A stretch of DNA of 64,000 nucleotides from Ramlibacter paludis (GTDB taxonomy: Bacteria > Pseudomonadota > Gammaproteobacteria > Burkholderiales > Burkholderiaceae_C). Of the stretch, positions 62,720-64,000 are shown in pieces. The notes under the pieces are model-generated. The model worked only from the letters and a program-made list of their open reading frames with translations, had not been told where the DNA came from and did not search any database. The translations under genes were made by a program, and so were the position numbers. How positions within the stretch are numbered: position 1 is the first letter of the stretch; the number at the start of each line of letters is the position of its first letter. Location of the stretch: the NCBI RefSeq assembly GCF_022012305.1, contig NZ_JAKLTM010000004.1, forward strand, positions 186,001-250,000, written 5' to 3'.

Positions 62720-62889
62720 TCGAATTGCACGAAAGGTGCTTGCTCTCCCACAAACCGATCAAGCACCTTCGTCTCCCGGTCACCCCGACTCCTCTGAGTC
62801 CCCTCCTCCTCCGGGGTGAGCTGGTCCGGCCCTCCGTCCCGCGACTGGCATTGTTACCCCCAGGTCTGACCTGGGGGTTCTTTTTTTGG
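62720..62889 (+). ncRNA. Candidate structured small RNA or leader with terminator
   Basis: The 421 bp between 62570 and 62992 lack a convincing gene. On the plus strand three successive hairpins occur: GGTGCTTG/CAAGCACC (62735-62742 with 62760-62767, extended by CGAA/TTCG); CACCCCG/CGGGGTG (62781-62787 with 62812-62818) with an inner GACTC/GAGTC stem; and a strong terminator. A weak TTTACT -10 at 62707-62712 would start the RNA near 62720. It could be a free sRNA or an attenuator for the 62992 gene. No match to a known family recognised. Confidence 0.45.
62856..62887 (+). terminator. Strong rho-independent terminator, no coding gene before it
   Basis: ACCCCCAGGT-CTG-ACCTGGGGGT followed by a run of T to 62887. 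The nearest plus-strand coding gene upstream ends more than 1 kb away with a convergent gene between, so it must end an RNA starting in 62571-62856. Confidence 0.9.
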
Positions 62890-62991
62890 GCACTGCTAGG
62901 TCGCTCGCGTCCGACGCGTATGGTCGGGCACAACCGGCATGTAAAGCGTTTCGCCGTAGTTACTCTGTAAACATCAGAGGAACAACAGCAC

Positions 62992-63228
62992 ATGCAAGAC
63001 GGACGACCCAACAACGAGCGCGACACGCCCCGGCGGCGCGCTTCCGACCGCAAGGGCGGCGGGCCGCGCAAGCAGCGCGACTTCGTGTCGCGGGCCACCG
63101 CCACGGGCCACAGCGGCCGCGGCAGCGAAAGCGTGCTGCCCCACCTGCGGGACCAGCTGCGGCTGAAGGCCCTGCTGCCCACGCCCTTCCCCGTGCCGGA
63201 GCAGGACATCCACCCGGCCAAGGAATAG
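62992..63228 (+). CDS. Small basic 78-aa protein, unknown function
   Basis: Starts MQDGRPNNERDTPRRRASDR, Arg/Gly-rich and probably disordered N-terminal half, then VLPHLRDQLRLKALLPTPFP. AGAGG lies 11 nt before the ATG, and a short CTCTG/CAGAG hairpin overlaps it. No family recognised. Confidence 0.5.
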   Translation: MQDGRPNNERDTPRRRASDRKGGGPRKQRDFVSRATATGHSGRGSESVLPHLRDQLRLKALLPTPFPVPEQDIHPAKE

Positions 63229-63237
63229 CAAAAAGAA

Positions 63238-63262
63238 GGCCCCAGCCTTCCGGCCTGGGGCC
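63238..63262 (-). terminator. Minus-strand terminator-like hairpin without a minus-strand gene
   Basis: GGCCCCAG pairs with CTGGGGCC; on the minus strand the stem is followed by TTCTTTTT. In the plus direction no T tract follows. No minus-strand gene is upstream within the window, so either it acts on the plus transcript poorly or an antisense RNA ends here. Confidence 0.45.
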
Positions 63263-63448
63263 AATTCGCTTGGAGATCCGGGTTTCCTTCAGGTGACAGC
63301 GGTCACTCGGGCAGCTTGCGCCTGCCCTGCGCCCATTAGACGTCGCCTCGCTTCCCCGCTGCAAGGATGGGGGCGTGAAAGCCATTGCGAGACGTAACCC
63401 GGCACCATTCCGGAGCGTCGTGACGAGCCATGACAAAATCCCCGGGAT

Positions 63449-64000
63449 ATGGCTTCCCCGATTGACAGCAAAGAAACCCCCGCCAAGCCCAGCAACTTCC
63501 TGCGGCAGGTGATCGAACGCGACCTGGAGCACGGCACCTATGCACAGCGGCACTGGGCCGGCGCACCCGGCGACGCCGCCAGCCAGCAGGCGGGAGCGCT
63601 GGACCCGGCGCGCATCCGCACGCGCTTTCCGCCCGAGCCCAACGGCTACCTGCACGTGGGCCATGCCAAGAGCATCTGCCTGAACTTCGGCCTGGCGCGC
63701 GACTACGGCGGCGTCTGCCACATGCGCTTCGACGACACCAATCCCGAGAAGGAGGAGCAGGAGTACGTCGACGGCATCCTGGATGCGGTGCGCTGGTTGG
63801 GCTTCAGCTGGGACGCCAACGGCACCAGCCACCTGTACGAGGCCAGCAGCTACTTCGACTTCATGTACCGCGCCGCCGAGTACCTGATCGAGGCCGGCCA
63901 CGCCTACGTCGACGAACAGACGCCCGAGGAAATGCGCGCCAACCGCGGCGACTTCAGCAAGCCCGGCGTGGACAGCCCCTTCCGCAGCCGCAGCATCGAC
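63449..64000 (+). CDS. glnS: Glutaminyl-tRNA synthetase, 5' part (cut by window edge)
   Basis: Class I aminoacyl-tRNA synthetase charging tRNA-Gln; the first 184 codons are visible. It shows NFLRQVIERDLEHGTY, the ATP-binding HIGH motif as FPPEPNGYLHVGHAKS, and MRFDDTNPEKEEQEYVDGIL, diagnostic of GlnRS. The KMSKS region is beyond the edge. CAAAAT ends 9 nt before the ATG with no Shine-Dalgarno sequence. The 185 nt upstream hold no further recognisable site. Confidence 0.95.
   Translation, partial: MASPIDSKETPAKPSNFLRQVIERDLEHGTYAQRHWAGAPGDAASQQAGALDPARIRTRFPPEPNGYLHVGHAKSICLNFGLARDYGGVCHMRFDDTNPEKEEQEYVDGILDAVRWLGFSWDANGTSHLYEASSYFDFMYRAAEYLIEAGHAYVDEQTPEEMRANRGDFSKPGVDSPFRSRSID

Noticed and set aside
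63263-63448. A riboswitch or T-box ahead of glnS
   Set aside because: No conserved aptamer or specifier/T-box sequence could be recognised, and glnS appears to have a very short leader.

Overview
The window is GC-rich, gene-dense chromosome from a betaproteobacterium, most likely a Comamonadaceae member (order Burkholderiales; Ramlibacter or Variovorax-like). The basis is family resemblance of the proteins, the secG / tRNA-Leu / nuoA-N order, the pnp-rpsO pair, a betaproteobacterial assimilatory nitrate locus, and CCCCGC-type palindromic intergenic repeats. No phage, insertion sequence, integrase or CRISPR array is visible. The left edge cuts nuoH and the right edge cuts glnS.

Layout. 1-14.3 kb is housekeeping on the minus strand: NADH dehydrogenase genes nuoA to nuoH (most joined by 4-nt overlaps), tRNA-Leu(GAG), secG, tpiA, a quinone oxidoreductase, pnp, rpsO and an aminotransferase. 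A 270-bp element of six hairpins arranged as a mirror-symmetric inverted repeat lies between tRNA-Leu and secG. 14.3-21.3 kb is mixed: a periplasmic binding protein, a small heat shock protein, a GAF/HD-GYP protein, a tautomerase, a LysR regulator, a frameshifted methyltransferase and tsaD.

21.3-39 kb is a large nitrate-assimilation region. A NasR-type NIT-ANTAR antiterminator precedes two NtrC-like sites, a sigma-54 promoter and a leader with a terminator and ANTAR-type hexaloop hairpins. The operon behind it encodes a nitrate ABC transporter (nrtABD) and, overlapping it, a membrane PilJ-type sensor joined to HPt and CheA-like ATPase domains, a CheY and a CheX. A divergent gene encodes a pseudo-receiver/ANTAR/double-PilJ protein. 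A second sigma-54-like promoter leads into an MFS nitrate transporter, nirB, nirD, the molybdenum nitrate reductase, ybiB and the siroheme methyltransferase cobA. Together these genes import nitrate, reduce it to ammonium, supply siroheme and appear to sense nitrate in three different ways.

39-64 kb is mixed core genome: CPBP protease, flavoprotein, response regulator, rpsU, yqeY, pmbA/darP, mog, cysE, trmJ, a SulP-STAS-cNMP fusion, suhB, mutS overlapping an Anbu proteasome-like gene, a Ser/Thr kinase with a cNMP domain, uppP, two paralogous 2TM proteins with a LytS/LytTR two-component pair, a receiver-PAS protein, a candidate structured small RNA and glnS. Ten genes in the window carry a -10-like hexamer 6-9 nt before the start codon and mostly lack a Shine-Dalgarno sequence, suggesting frequent leaderless transcription.
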